Below, piece after piece: positions 45,441-53,630 of a DNA stretch of 64,000 nt; the first letter of the stretch is position 1; the number at the start of each line of letters is the position of its first letter. The position numbers were made by a program, and so were the translations under genes. Under the pieces are notes generated by a model. The model was not told the DNA's origin. It did no database searches and saw only the letters and a program-made list of their open reading frames with translations. This stretch comes from Spongiibacter thalassae (GTDB taxonomy: Bacteria; Pseudomonadota; Gammaproteobacteria; Pseudomonadales; Spongiibacteraceae), in the NCBI RefSeq assembly GCF_012272835.1, contig NZ_JAAWWK010000001.1, positions 868,001 through 932,000 of the forward strand, given 5' to 3'.

Positions 45441-47000
45441 ATGAAAATGATTGCTCTGTTTGGCAATGCGATAAAAAATCGTAGAAAGAAGAGTGTGCAA
45501 TGCTTGTGTGTGGTAGTTGTATCCCTGCTTGTTGGATGCAACGGTTCGAGTACCAGTCCTCGCGGGCCAGCTTCCACTGCTAGTCCGGGAGGGGGCGATA
45601 ATAATCCCGCTACTACCCGGATCGAGGGACCTGTTGATGGGGTGGCATTCAATGCCTGGCCTTGGTCATTGGATGAATACGATTACGAGGAACTTGAGTT
45701 CTTTATTACTGGCAGTGCGCTGCCCTATGGTGCTGAAGGCGAGAGTCAGGATTATAAAACCCGATTTATGGTCTACCGGCCAAAAAATCCCGCTGACTTC
45801 AACGGTATCGCTATCGTAGAGTGGTCAAATGTCACCGCACAGTTTGATATTCCCCTTGATTTGGTGTGGTCACACCCCTACGTGTTCAAAAAAGGCTACA
45901 TGTATGTGACGGTCAGTGCGCAGGAGGCCGGTATCTGTGGTGACTCGACTAATACCGGGCAGTGCTCAGCGACCTCGCTGAAGTCGTGGAATGCCGAGCG
46001 GTACGGTTCGCTGGAGCATCCTGGTGACGACTATAGTTTCGATATGTTCTCGCAGATTATTCAGTCCCTGCGCCAGAACAACGGTAACACCTCGCTCGAC
46101 GCCTACGCAGATGTCAGTAAAGTGATTGCAGCCGGACAGTCACAATCGGGTATGCGTATGAACCAGTATCTGTGCAATGGCGCAGATGCCGATGCCAGGG
46201 TCGTCGACGCCGTGTTTAGCGACGCCGATACCGGTGTGGAAATTACCTGTAGACCCAGAGTGCCCACTATACAAATGTGGACGGAAGACAGTGCGATTCC
46301 TGTTGAAGTAACGTCCAAGCCTAATCATGAGATCTGGATGGTGGCGGGAGCGCCGCATGAGGACAAATGGCAGGCAGTATTTCAATCCGAGTTTACGGCG
46401 AAAAACAATTTCGGTGCAGAACCGTCAGTAAGTGCAGAGGAGATTCGAGAATCCGCCGGGAACTGGGGGCAAGAAGGGCCGGTGGCGGGCGCGGGAAGTG
46501 CAGCGTGTCTACCCGAGGGGAATGCATACCCTCGCCGGTATGTCGTAGACGCGGCTTTTCACGCCTTAACGGTGTGGATGACGACAGGGTTGAAAGCACC
46601 AACAGCACCGCCGCTGCTATTCAACAATGACACCGCGCCAGTTGAAGGCAGTGTTCCCGCTGGTGTAACACCACCGGTATTTCAAACCGATCAACATGGC
46701 AATGCGCTAGGTGGGCTTCGACTGCCGGTTATGGACGTTCCAGTAGCGACTTATCTTGGTTCAACCTGCTTTCTATTCGGGCAATCATTCCCATTTTCGT
46801 TGGCAACAAATAGCACCTTGTACAACAGCGAAGACGATTATATTGAAAAATTCAACGAATCGGTTAATAGCGCTGTAAGCAATGGATTTCTGCTGCGGGA
46901 AGACGCCGAGGATATGATGCGACGTGCCTGTGCATTCCCCGTAGTGGGTGGTGAATTAACGAGTTGTCCTGAGGTGAATGCAGCCTCCTATTACGACTAG
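45441..47000 (+). CDS. lipoprotein alpha/beta hydrolase (Abhydrolase_10 type), copy 1
   Basis: A 519-residue lipoprotein. The signal peptide ends in LLVGC with acylated C33. The mature protein matches the large alpha/beta hydrolase domain family PF20091. The nucleophile is probably S234 in GQSQSG; the histidine candidate is in GAPHEDKWQ near residue 305. Six or more cysteines, some in GIC and ADARVVDAVF-type regions, suggest disulfides. It is nearly collinear with the next gene, so the pair arose by tandem duplication. It is likely an esterase on the periplasmic side; the substrate is unknown. Confidence 0.87.
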   Translation: MKMIALFGNAIKNRRKKSVQCLCVVVVSLLVGCNGSSTSPRGPASTASPGGGDNNPATTRIEGPVDGVAFNAWPWSLDEYDYEELEFFITGSALPYGAEGESQDYKTRFMVYRPKNPADFNGIAIVEWSNVTAQFDIPLDLVWSHPYVFKKGYMYVTVSAQEAGICGDSTNTGQCSATSLKSWNAERYGSLEHPGDDYSFDMFSQIIQSLRQNNGNTSLDAYADVSKVIAAGQSQSGMRMNQYLCNGADADARVVDAVFSDADTGVEITCRPRVPTIQMWTEDSAIPVEVTSKPNHEIWMVAGAPHEDKWQAVFQSEFTAKNNFGAEPSVSAEEIRESAGNWGQEGPVAGAGSAACLPEGNAYPRRYVVDAAFHALTVWMTTGLKAPTAPPLLFNNDTAPVEGSVPAGVTPPVFQTDQHGNALGGLRLPVMDVPVATYLGSTCFLFGQSFPFSLATNSTLYNSEDDYIEKFNESVNSAVSNGFLLREDAEDMMRRACAFPVVGGELTSCPEVNAASYYD

Positions 47001-47064
47001 ATCAGACCGTAATGAATAACATGATGCGTTGAACATCACTTGAAATTTTAATGGAGGTACAATA

Positions 47065-48603
47065 ATGAAAATCTCCGTGTATGCATGTCTTATTCTATTC
47101 GTTGTCGCTAGTTACGGATGTGGAGGGTCCAGTTCACCGCCTCGGAAGGTATCGGCAACCAACGCAGGTAGTGACGCAATATCTACCACAGTAGTAGGGC
47201 CGATAACGGGCAGGGCATTTAATTCATGGATTTGGCCGTTGGATGAATTCGACTACGAGGAATTTGAGTTCTTTGTATCGGGTGAAGCAATTCCATACGA
47301 ATTCCAATCTACAGCACTGCCCGTATCAACAACGGAAACCTCTTCGAATACTGGAGTTCAGAAATACAGTACCCGATTTATGGTCTACCGCCCTAAAAAT
47401 CCGGAGGATTTTAACGGCATTGCTATTGTTGAATGGACGAATGTCAGTGCGCAGTTTGACATACCACTGGATTTAATCTGGGCGCATCCGTTTGCATTCA
47501 AACATGGGTATATGTATATCACTGTGAGCGCTCAGGAGGCTGGCATATGTGGCCAAAAATTCGATACCGGCGTGTGTTCTCCTACGTCATTAAAGTCGTG
47601 GAATGCGGAGCGCTACGAGTCGCTGGAACACCCAGGAGATGACTATAGCTTCGATATTTTTTCGCAGGTCATTCAGGCTGTTAGGCAAACTACCAATGTG
47701 GAATTGCTGGATAATTACCCAGATATTGAGTATGTGATTGCGGTAGGTCAGTCGCAATCTGCTGGACGACTGTCTGGGTATTTATGTAATGGAGCGGATA
47801 CAGCGGCGCAGGTTGTCGATGGCTTTATCGGCGATGACGACGCAAGAATTGGAACGCAATGCCTGCCACGTGTTCCAAACATTCAACTGTGGTCAGAGTA
47901 CGCGGCGCGACCGGTAGAATCAACGTCTTCCGAAAATCTGGAAATATGGATGACGCCAGGCGCTCCCCATGAAGACAAATGGCAGTCCCTTTTCGAAGTG
48001 GAATTCTCAGGTGCAAACAACCTTGGTGCCGAGCCCTCTGTTAGCGCCGAGGAGTTGAGGGAAACGGCAGGCAACTGGGGGCAAGAGGGGGTGGTAGAGG
48101 GCGCCGGAAGCACAGCATGTCTCCCTGAAGGTAATGCCTATCAAAAGCGGTATATATTTAATACGGCATTGCATGCCTTAACTCAATGGATCACCACAGG
48201 CCTCAAGCCTCCTACCGCACCGCCGATTGATTTTAATCCCACAGCGACTGTAGGCAATACTTTCTCAGCGCATCCTGGTTCGTATAATCTTGATGAACAC
48301 GGTAATGCATTGGGTGGTATGCGCCTGCCCTTTATGGACGTGCCCGTCGCTACTTATATTGGTGTGACATGTAGTTTGTTTGGCAAATCAATACCGTTTT
48401 CCCTCGCAAAGAATATGACGCTGTACGAAAGCGAGGACGATTATATATCCAAACTTAGTGCCGCCGTTAACAAGGCCGTTGAGGATGGAGTTTTGTTAAG
48501 GGAAGACGCAGAGGATATGATGCGACGTGCCTGTGCATTCCCGGTAGTGGGTGGGGAATTGACGAGTTGTCCTGAGGTGAATGCTCAGTCTTACTACGAT
48601 TAA
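47065..48603 (+). CDS. lipoprotein alpha/beta hydrolase (Abhydrolase_10 type), copy 2
   Basis: A 512-residue paralogue of the previous gene, with lipobox SYGC (C19). Conserved parts include RFMVYRPKNP, ISAQEAGIC-like segments, SLEHPGDDYSFD, the nucleophile elbow GQSQSA, GAPHEDKWQ and an identical tail around LREDAEDMMRRACAFPVVGG. Relative to copy 1 it has an insertion near residues 80-100 and a different N-terminal linker. The GC content is lower than in the oxidation genes. GGAGG precedes the ATG. The nearly identical 3' ends suggest recent duplication or gene conversion. Confidence 0.87.
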   Translation: MKISVYACLILFVVASYGCGGSSSPPRKVSATNAGSDAISTTVVGPITGRAFNSWIWPLDEFDYEEFEFFVSGEAIPYEFQSTALPVSTTETSSNTGVQKYSTRFMVYRPKNPEDFNGIAIVEWTNVSAQFDIPLDLIWAHPFAFKHGYMYITVSAQEAGICGQKFDTGVCSPTSLKSWNAERYESLEHPGDDYSFDIFSQVIQAVRQTTNVELLDNYPDIEYVIAVGQSQSAGRLSGYLCNGADTAAQVVDGFIGDDDARIGTQCLPRVPNIQLWSEYAARPVESTSSENLEIWMTPGAPHEDKWQSLFEVEFSGANNLGAEPSVSAEELRETAGNWGQEGVVEGAGSTACLPEGNAYQKRYIFNTALHALTQWITTGLKPPTAPPIDFNPTATVGNTFSAHPGSYNLDEHGNALGGMRLPFMDVPVATYIGVTCSLFGKSIPFSLAKNMTLYESEDDYISKLSAAVNKAVEDGVLLREDAEDMMRRACAFPVVGGELTSCPEVNAQSYYD

Positions 48604-48695
48604 CAACGAATTGTCCGGGGCATCGAAGTTCATTGCCGTCTTTATGCGAGGCACTCTACAACGCGGCGAGTTATCAACATTTCGTGGAATTCAAC

Positions 48696-49619
48696 ATGAA
48701 AATTAATCTACGTAAGCTTGAACATGCCGCTGTTTTAGCAGAGGAAGGAAACTATAAGAAAGCAGCCCTGCGACTCTGTATCACACAACCAGCTTTGAGC
48801 CGAAGTATCGCGAAACTTGAGGAGGAGATGGAGTTCGCGATCTTCGAACGGGCGCAAACCGGTGTGGTTATCACCGCACTAGGTAAAAGGTTTTTGGATC
48901 GCGCTAATGGCCTTCTGCAACATGCTAGCGACATGGACTATGACATGTCGCTAGCAAAAAAGGGAATGGGGGGGGAGCTTGCATTCGGTATGGGGCCGTA
49001 CCCGGAAGCAGCGCTTCTGGAGCGGCTTATCCAAAAAATTATGGATGAAGAAAAAGGCGTTAGAATCAGGGCGGAAGTGACTGGCCCAGAGAACCTGCTA
49101 AGCCAGTTGAAAGCGGAAGAAATTGAATTCTTCCTTGCTAACGCAGAGAGATTAACGCTGGAAAAGGAATTCATTTCGTACCCGATATTTGATCTTAAGC
49201 TATCTTTCTACATTCGACGAGGGCATCCGCTGGAAGGCAAGGTAATCTGTAATGCCCGCGAACTATTACATTATCCGATTATCGGTACTGTAGCATCGGC
49301 CGGGCAGGTAAAGGGATTGAAGTTACGCCTGGGGTTACCGCTAACGTCGGATTTCAATTTCGCGGTGGCCTGCAACGATATACATCTACTCAAATCCTTA
49401 GCCAAGCGCAATAATGCAATTATGATCGCGCCGCAGCTAGCGTTAAGTGCAGAAGATCGTGAAGTTTTTATAGCGCTAAACATGACGGGAAATTTGTCTT
49501 GTTTGGCCGATGCCCGCGTGAAAATTGACGTGATTCGCTTCGCGACGCGAGAGCTTTCTCCAGCTGCGGAATTAGCGATTAAGTTACTAGAAGAAATGTC
49601 TGATACTCTTATTTCGTAG
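48696..49619 (+). CDS. LysR-family transcriptional regulator
   Basis: A 307-residue LysR protein. The winged helix is INLRKLEHAAVLAEEGNYKKA, then ALRLCITQPALSRSIAKLEEEME, followed by the effector domain. The chosen ATG follows GTGGAA and starts right at the DNA-binding domain; a longer frame from 48633 adds 21 residues without support. It is on the same strand as the tandem hydrolases, 92 bp after them, so it may be co-transcribed. It is a paralogue of the LysR at 26856-27797. Confidence 0.92.
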   Translation: MKINLRKLEHAAVLAEEGNYKKAALRLCITQPALSRSIAKLEEEMEFAIFERAQTGVVITALGKRFLDRANGLLQHASDMDYDMSLAKKGMGGELAFGMGPYPEAALLERLIQKIMDEEKGVRIRAEVTGPENLLSQLKAEEIEFFLANAERLTLEKEFISYPIFDLKLSFYIRRGHPLEGKVICNARELLHYPIIGTVASAGQVKGLKLRLGLPLTSDFNFAVACNDIHLLKSLAKRNNAIMIAPQLALSAEDREVFIALNMTGNLSCLADARVKIDVIRFATRELSPAAELAIKLLEEMSDTLIS

Positions 49620-49723
49620 CTCGTTGCGGCATTTCATCTCCAGTAGTTTATGTCAAAAAAATGCGGTCTTCGTGGTGGTAGGGCAGGGCGTCGCTTGAAT
49701 TATCTTTCAGTATATAAGCTAAC

Positions 49724-50212
49724 CTAAGCATATTGAGGGCGCTCTGACGCCCAAAACACGCCTTTTAGCCTACTGACGCCTTTCCTTCGAGCGTCAATCG
49801 CCAGCTCTCTGGCTTTGTCTTCGCCGTATTGCAGTATCGAAAATGTTTGCTTTTCAAAGCTGCCGGGCTTTTCGCCAGGCCACTGGGCCTCCCAATACCA
49901 ATGGGCCTTTTCGACGCCATTTTTGAGTGTATAGCGTTTGGCATACCTGTATACCCCAGGTATTCCAGACGTGTTGTGCTGTCTGAGCTTTCGGCAAAAT
50001 TCCTTTCTCGAAATAGCGGGATTTTCCCGAATAATGTTATCTCGATAGGCTTTCGCAGAGTTCAGCGACTCCTCTATTCCGCCGTGCTTCTTGTCAGCAA
50101 AATTTTTCACGATTTTCTTATTTCGCCGCTTCAAACTAACCCGCCAGGAATGTGATCGGCTACTATCGTTATCTATCCGTGAAATGCCATACATTTCGTT
50201 CCGTTTTTTCAT
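49724..50212 (-). CDS. standalone protein with two AP2-like DNA-binding domains
   Basis: A 162-residue basic protein made of two AP2/ERF-like units. Unit 1 (about residues 8-60) reads YGISRIDNDSSRSHSWRVSL and ends in ESLNSAKAYRDNII. Unit 2 (about 80-148) reads SGIPGVYRYAKRY, WYWEAQWPGE and EDKARELAIDARR. Both show the three-strand plus helix pattern of AP2. Bacterial AP2 domains usually sit in phage homing endonucleases, but no HNH motif is seen here. The ribosome-binding site is weak. It could be a small DNA-binding regulator or an endonuclease remnant. Confidence 0.68.
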   Translation of the reverse strand: MKKRNEMYGISRIDNDSSRSHSWRVSLKRRNKKIVKNFADKKHGGIEESLNSAKAYRDNIIRENPAISRKEFCRKLRQHNTSGIPGVYRYAKRYTLKNGVEKAHWYWEAQWPGEKPGSFEKQTFSILQYGEDKARELAIDARRKGVSRLKGVFWASERPQYA

Positions 50213-50290
50213 AACTTACGTTTTAAAATCACCTCGTTATCTGGCTCGTGGAGGATGTTGTGAATACCTTGGGAGTAACACTCGCTGGCA

Positions 50291-50692
50291 TTAGTCATTT
50301 GTCTCGCGGTTCCCCGACACCTCTGACGATCCGTAATCCGTGTTGATCTTTCCAGTTAATGAGTTGCCTTTAATTACCCCGTCGAAATCTGCATCGATAT
50401 CCTGTCCCATTACAGACAAGGTTGTGGAAAATGTTACGCGGCTTCCGTCGGTAGCGAGATTTTTAATGTCAGCATCTCCCATGCTTTCGGTTGATATTTT
50501 TCCAGTATTGTCGGCGTGAACGTGAAGCGTCATCGCAGAACTTCCCATTATTGATTTTTTTACGAGATTCCATTTTCCCTCTATTGTGTCGGTATACGCA
50601 TCCATCGTTGTACACATCAACGCTGCGAAAAGCGCATATGTGGCCGTGGATTTTTTCGGTCGGGAATTCGGGCGGGTGAACGTAGGTCTCAT
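50291..50692 (-). CDS. small secreted protein of unknown function
   Basis: A 133-residue protein with a basic N-terminus and a hydrophobic export segment (about residues 18-32, ATYALFAALMCTTMDA). The mature part looks like a small beta barrel: IEGKWNLVKKSIMG, MTLHVHADNTGKISTESMGD and strands ending DADFDGVIKGNSLTGKINTD, a lipocalin-like rhythm. The start overlaps the end of the carboxylesterase gene by 4 bp (ATGA), so the two are translationally coupled. The function is unknown. Confidence 0.7.
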   Translation of the reverse strand: MRPTFTRPNSRPKKSTATYALFAALMCTTMDAYTDTIEGKWNLVKKSIMGSSAMTLHVHADNTGKISTESMGDADIKNLATDGSRVTFSTTLSVMGQDIDADFDGVIKGNSLTGKINTDYGSSEVSGNRETND

Positions 50693-52299
50693 TTTTTATA
50701 TCCTGCTGTATTAATGGTCGTTTTTTTCTTCAACTCCAGCCAAAAATCGCACATATGGTCTTCGTTAAATGTATTGAAGTGCTTCAATCCAGACGAGTCG
50801 GTGCTAAGAGAAAAGTAGTTTTGGGAACGGATGTTATAGGGCTGCCATTTCGGTAGTGAATCACTGTTTGGGTCACTACTCCGAGCAAAGTTTACCCAGT
50901 AGGAAATCATCGTGTCAGAAAGTGTTAACTGCTCAGGCGTTAAGCGGCCCGCGGGAACTTTTCCGCTTGAAGATTGGAAAACGAATGTGAGTTCTGTTGC
51001 ATGGGTTGGCCCCAGGGACATCGGAAATATAGATGGAGGGTTCGGCTCACGAAATTCATAGGCATAGACAGGTACATTCTGCTCTGCAAGCTGTTGAATA
51101 TCTCTGTAGGTAGGGCAGCTGTAGGATGAATCGCCATACACCGCTGCCAAAGCTTCTGTCCGAGTAGAATATTTAGCGGGATGGTATCGCGAGAAGACGG
51201 CATCAGCTTTATCTGCTCCGAATTTCGTTTCGAGCTCCGCTTTGTACAGCTCCTCGGTAAGCGTCTTCTTTCTGATGTCGTACATGATAAACGCGAGAAA
51301 TTTCCCCTCGAACTGGTTGGCACCTTTTAATACCGGCACTTTATTAACAATCTTTGGTTCATACACTGCATTATGAAAGCGAGGTAGCGTTTTTCCGTCC
51401 GCGTTAAACCGTGGGCTGTTACGACTGCTAATAATATTCGCTGAACCCTGAGCTTTGATTAAGGTTTTTACGGACTTGGATCGCAAACATGAAAGTTGCT
51501 CGTCTGCTTTATGACTGTCGCATCCGGCTCGTTTCGCGAAATCATTTGCGAGACGATAGCTCTCGTCCGGAGTGAGTATTGAACTGAGGCATGGGCCGCT
51601 CTGGATTATTGCTTTATGGAAAAGGTCTTTCGACTCAGGTGACAATAGATGGCCGCATACCGAGCGTCCGCCGGCGGATTCGCCGAAAATTGTGACGTTG
51701 CGCGGGTCACCGCCAAAATGCGCGATATTTTCTTTAACCCACTTTAAGGCAAGTTGCTGGTCTTGTAATCCGTAGTTGCCGCTGCGGCCTTTCCCTTCCT
51801 TGGCAAGTGAGGGCGTAGCCAGAAATCCGAAGTATCCAAGGCGATAATTCAGGCTTACTGCAACGACATTACCTTTTTTAACTATCTGGCTTAAATCATA
51901 GGATTCGCTCGATCCAGTTGTTAAACCGCCTCCATGTATCCAGACCATTACGGGTAGATCGCGCCCGGTGAGTGGTGTGTAGACGTTTAGTGTGAGGCAG
52001 TCTTCGTCGGTACTGCCGCCGCCGCCAAAGCCACCGGCCTGGGGGCAAGACGCGCCGAATTTGCTGGCGTCGCGTGTGCCAGCCCATTTGCTTGCGGCTT
52101 TCGGTGGAGCGAAACGCAGGTTTCCGACTGGCGGAGCGCCATAGGGAATACCGCGAAATTCTCTATGTTCGGAGGCAATGCCTTCCAGCGTGCCCTGTTG
52201 AACGGTGACCGTTGAAGTGCCCGCAGCGGTAACGAGCGGCAAGGCCGCTACTGTCACCGCGCTGAGCCATGTAGATAGGATTAGTCTCATCGATTTCAT
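50689..52299 (-). CDS. secreted carboxylesterase, type B
   Basis: A 536-residue esterase of the acetylcholinesterase/carboxylesterase B family. The signal peptide covers about residues 1-26 (LPLVTAAG). The oxyanion HGGG is at 122-125, the nucleophile S208 in FGESAGG and the histidine in GPTHATELTF near 425. A cysteine pair C85/C101 (CPQ and EDC) matches the usual first disulfide. It acts in the periplasm or outside. It lies between the propeller lipoprotein and the small secreted protein in a minus-strand operon that starts with a TonB receptor. Confidence 0.94.
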   Translation of the reverse strand: MKSMRLILSTWLSAVTVAALPLVTAAGTSTVTVQQGTLEGIASEHREFRGIPYGAPPVGNLRFAPPKAASKWAGTRDASKFGASCPQAGGFGGGGSTDEDCLTLNVYTPLTGRDLPVMVWIHGGGLTTGSSESYDLSQIVKKGNVVAVSLNYRLGYFGFLATPSLAKEGKGRSGNYGLQDQQLALKWVKENIAHFGGDPRNVTIFGESAGGRSVCGHLLSPESKDLFHKAIIQSGPCLSSILTPDESYRLANDFAKRAGCDSHKADEQLSCLRSKSVKTLIKAQGSANIISSRNSPRFNADGKTLPRFHNAVYEPKIVNKVPVLKGANQFEGKFLAFIMYDIRKKTLTEELYKAELETKFGADKADAVFSRYHPAKYSTRTEALAAVYGDSSYSCPTYRDIQQLAEQNVPVYAYEFREPNPPSIFPMSLGPTHATELTFVFQSSSGKVPAGRLTPEQLTLSDTMISYWVNFARSSDPNSDSLPKWQPYNIRSQNYFSLSTDSSGLKHFNTFNEDHMCDFWLELKKKTTINTAGYKK

Positions 52300-52356
52300 A
52301 GTCAGAACTCAGTTTTCCTAAAGTACTGGTCGTTGGGGTTCACTGAAGTCCACATG

Positions 52357-53502
52357 CTAGGATTTGACGATTTCCATTCTTGCGATATTGGAACCGACGG
52401 TTTCGGTCCACCAAAGTACGCCTTTACTATCGAATTGGAGTACAAAAGGCATTCTGCGCGAGTGGCGTTCACCGAAATGAGAGACTTTACCGTCGGTAGT
52501 GATGCGGCCAATCGTGCCATTGCGGAACTCACTGAACCACAAGGCGCCGTCGGGTCCTGCGGTGATTTCCCGCGGGTGCCTTGCGTCAGGGCCTTCAGCA
52601 ATTGAGAAGGTCGTTATCTTTCCGTCCAAAGAAATTCTACCGATCTTGTCGGTCATCGGCATACAGAACCAAAGTGCGTTGTCTGGACCTACGGTTAAGT
52701 GGGACGGCGTCTCGCCTTCCTCCGGTACTACGAACTCGGCGAATTCGCCCGCAGTGGTCATACGCCCTATCTTGTTGCCGAAATTCTCGCAAAACCACAA
52801 ATTTCCATCGGGTCCGGTAACGATGCCATTCGGTCCACTTACCGGAGTGGGTACGTCCCAATCAGTAATTTTCCCGTCCATCGTGATACGTCCAATACGG
52901 TTGCTGAGAAATTCCGTAAACCACATTGCGCCGTCAGGGCCAGCACAGATTCCAAACGGCGCGTTGCTCGGATGGGGAAGGTTATCGTCGCTAAACCAGG
53001 ACGAGCCAAACCGCCCTGCCTTTTTCTTGATTTCTTCTATCGGCACATTGGGCGTTGAGGGAATGTCAAACTCGGTAATTTTGCCGGCTGGTGTGATACG
53101 TCCGACGCTGTTTCCTGCGAAGTTTGTAAACCACATATTTCCGTCGGGACCGGCCGCTAATCGATGTGGAGAGCACGGCTCTTCGACGGCAAATTGTTCT
53201 ACTTTATCATCGTTGGTCACTCGCCCAACGGTGAAACCTTTTATCGTAGTAAACCAGACAGTGTCGTCTGGCGAGATTCCCAGCCCGACCGGTGCGCTTC
53301 CCAGAATATCGCCGATTTTGCCGCCTGGGACTGGAATTCTCGTAATCTTGTAACCGAGTCCAGGTGCCCCTTCGGCTATTGCAGTGCTTGTTCCTGAGGA
53401 GGTGGATATACCCTTTTTACACCCTGCTAATGCTACAGCGAGCAAACCTATTCCTGCTGTAATAACGGTGCGACGACGTGGTTTGTATAATTCGTTAGTC
53501 AT
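52357..53502 (-). CDS. streptogramin-lyase (Vgb)-like beta-propeller lipoprotein with Tat-type signal
   Basis: A 381-residue protein. The N-terminus PRRRTVITAGIGLLAVALAGC combines a twin-arginine motif with a lipobox (C28). The rest is a seven-bladed propeller of repeats such as AGPDGALWFSE, then GTIGRITTDGK, as in virginiamycin B lyase. Vgb opens a cyclic depsipeptide by beta-elimination, but most homologues have no known substrate, and I could not confirm the catalytic residues. AGAGGCG before the ATG at 53502 decides this start over 53580. It lies 57 bp from the carboxylesterase gene and next to a TonB receptor. Confidence 0.85.
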   Translation of the reverse strand: MTNELYKPRRRTVITAGIGLLAVALAGCKKGISTSSGTSTAIAEGAPGLGYKITRIPVPGGKIGDILGSAPVGLGISPDDTVWFTTIKGFTVGRVTNDDKVEQFAVEEPCSPHRLAAGPDGNMWFTNFAGNSVGRITPAGKITEFDIPSTPNVPIEEIKKKAGRFGSSWFSDDNLPHPSNAPFGICAGPDGAMWFTEFLSNRIGRITMDGKITDWDVPTPVSGPNGIVTGPDGNLWFCENFGNKIGRMTTAGEFAEFVVPEEGETPSHLTVGPDNALWFCMPMTDKIGRISLDGKITTFSIAEGPDARHPREITAGPDGALWFSEFRNGTIGRITTDGKVSHFGERHSRRMPFVLQFDSKGVLWWTETVGSNIARMEIVKS

Positions 53503-53630
53503 TTTCGCCTCTTTATCCATCCGGCTAAGCAAGATGAAATATTGTTGATACCTGATTCTGCTATGGCGTTCGATTTCCATTGCTGGTAACCGAACGCGCT
53601 CATAGCGATATGTTTCGGAATGCGACTGAA

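Noticed and set aside
52499-53353. A 284-codon plus-strand open frame opposite the propeller gene
   Set aside because: It is a mirror of the repeated propeller codons; it has no ribosome-binding site and no plausible protein character.
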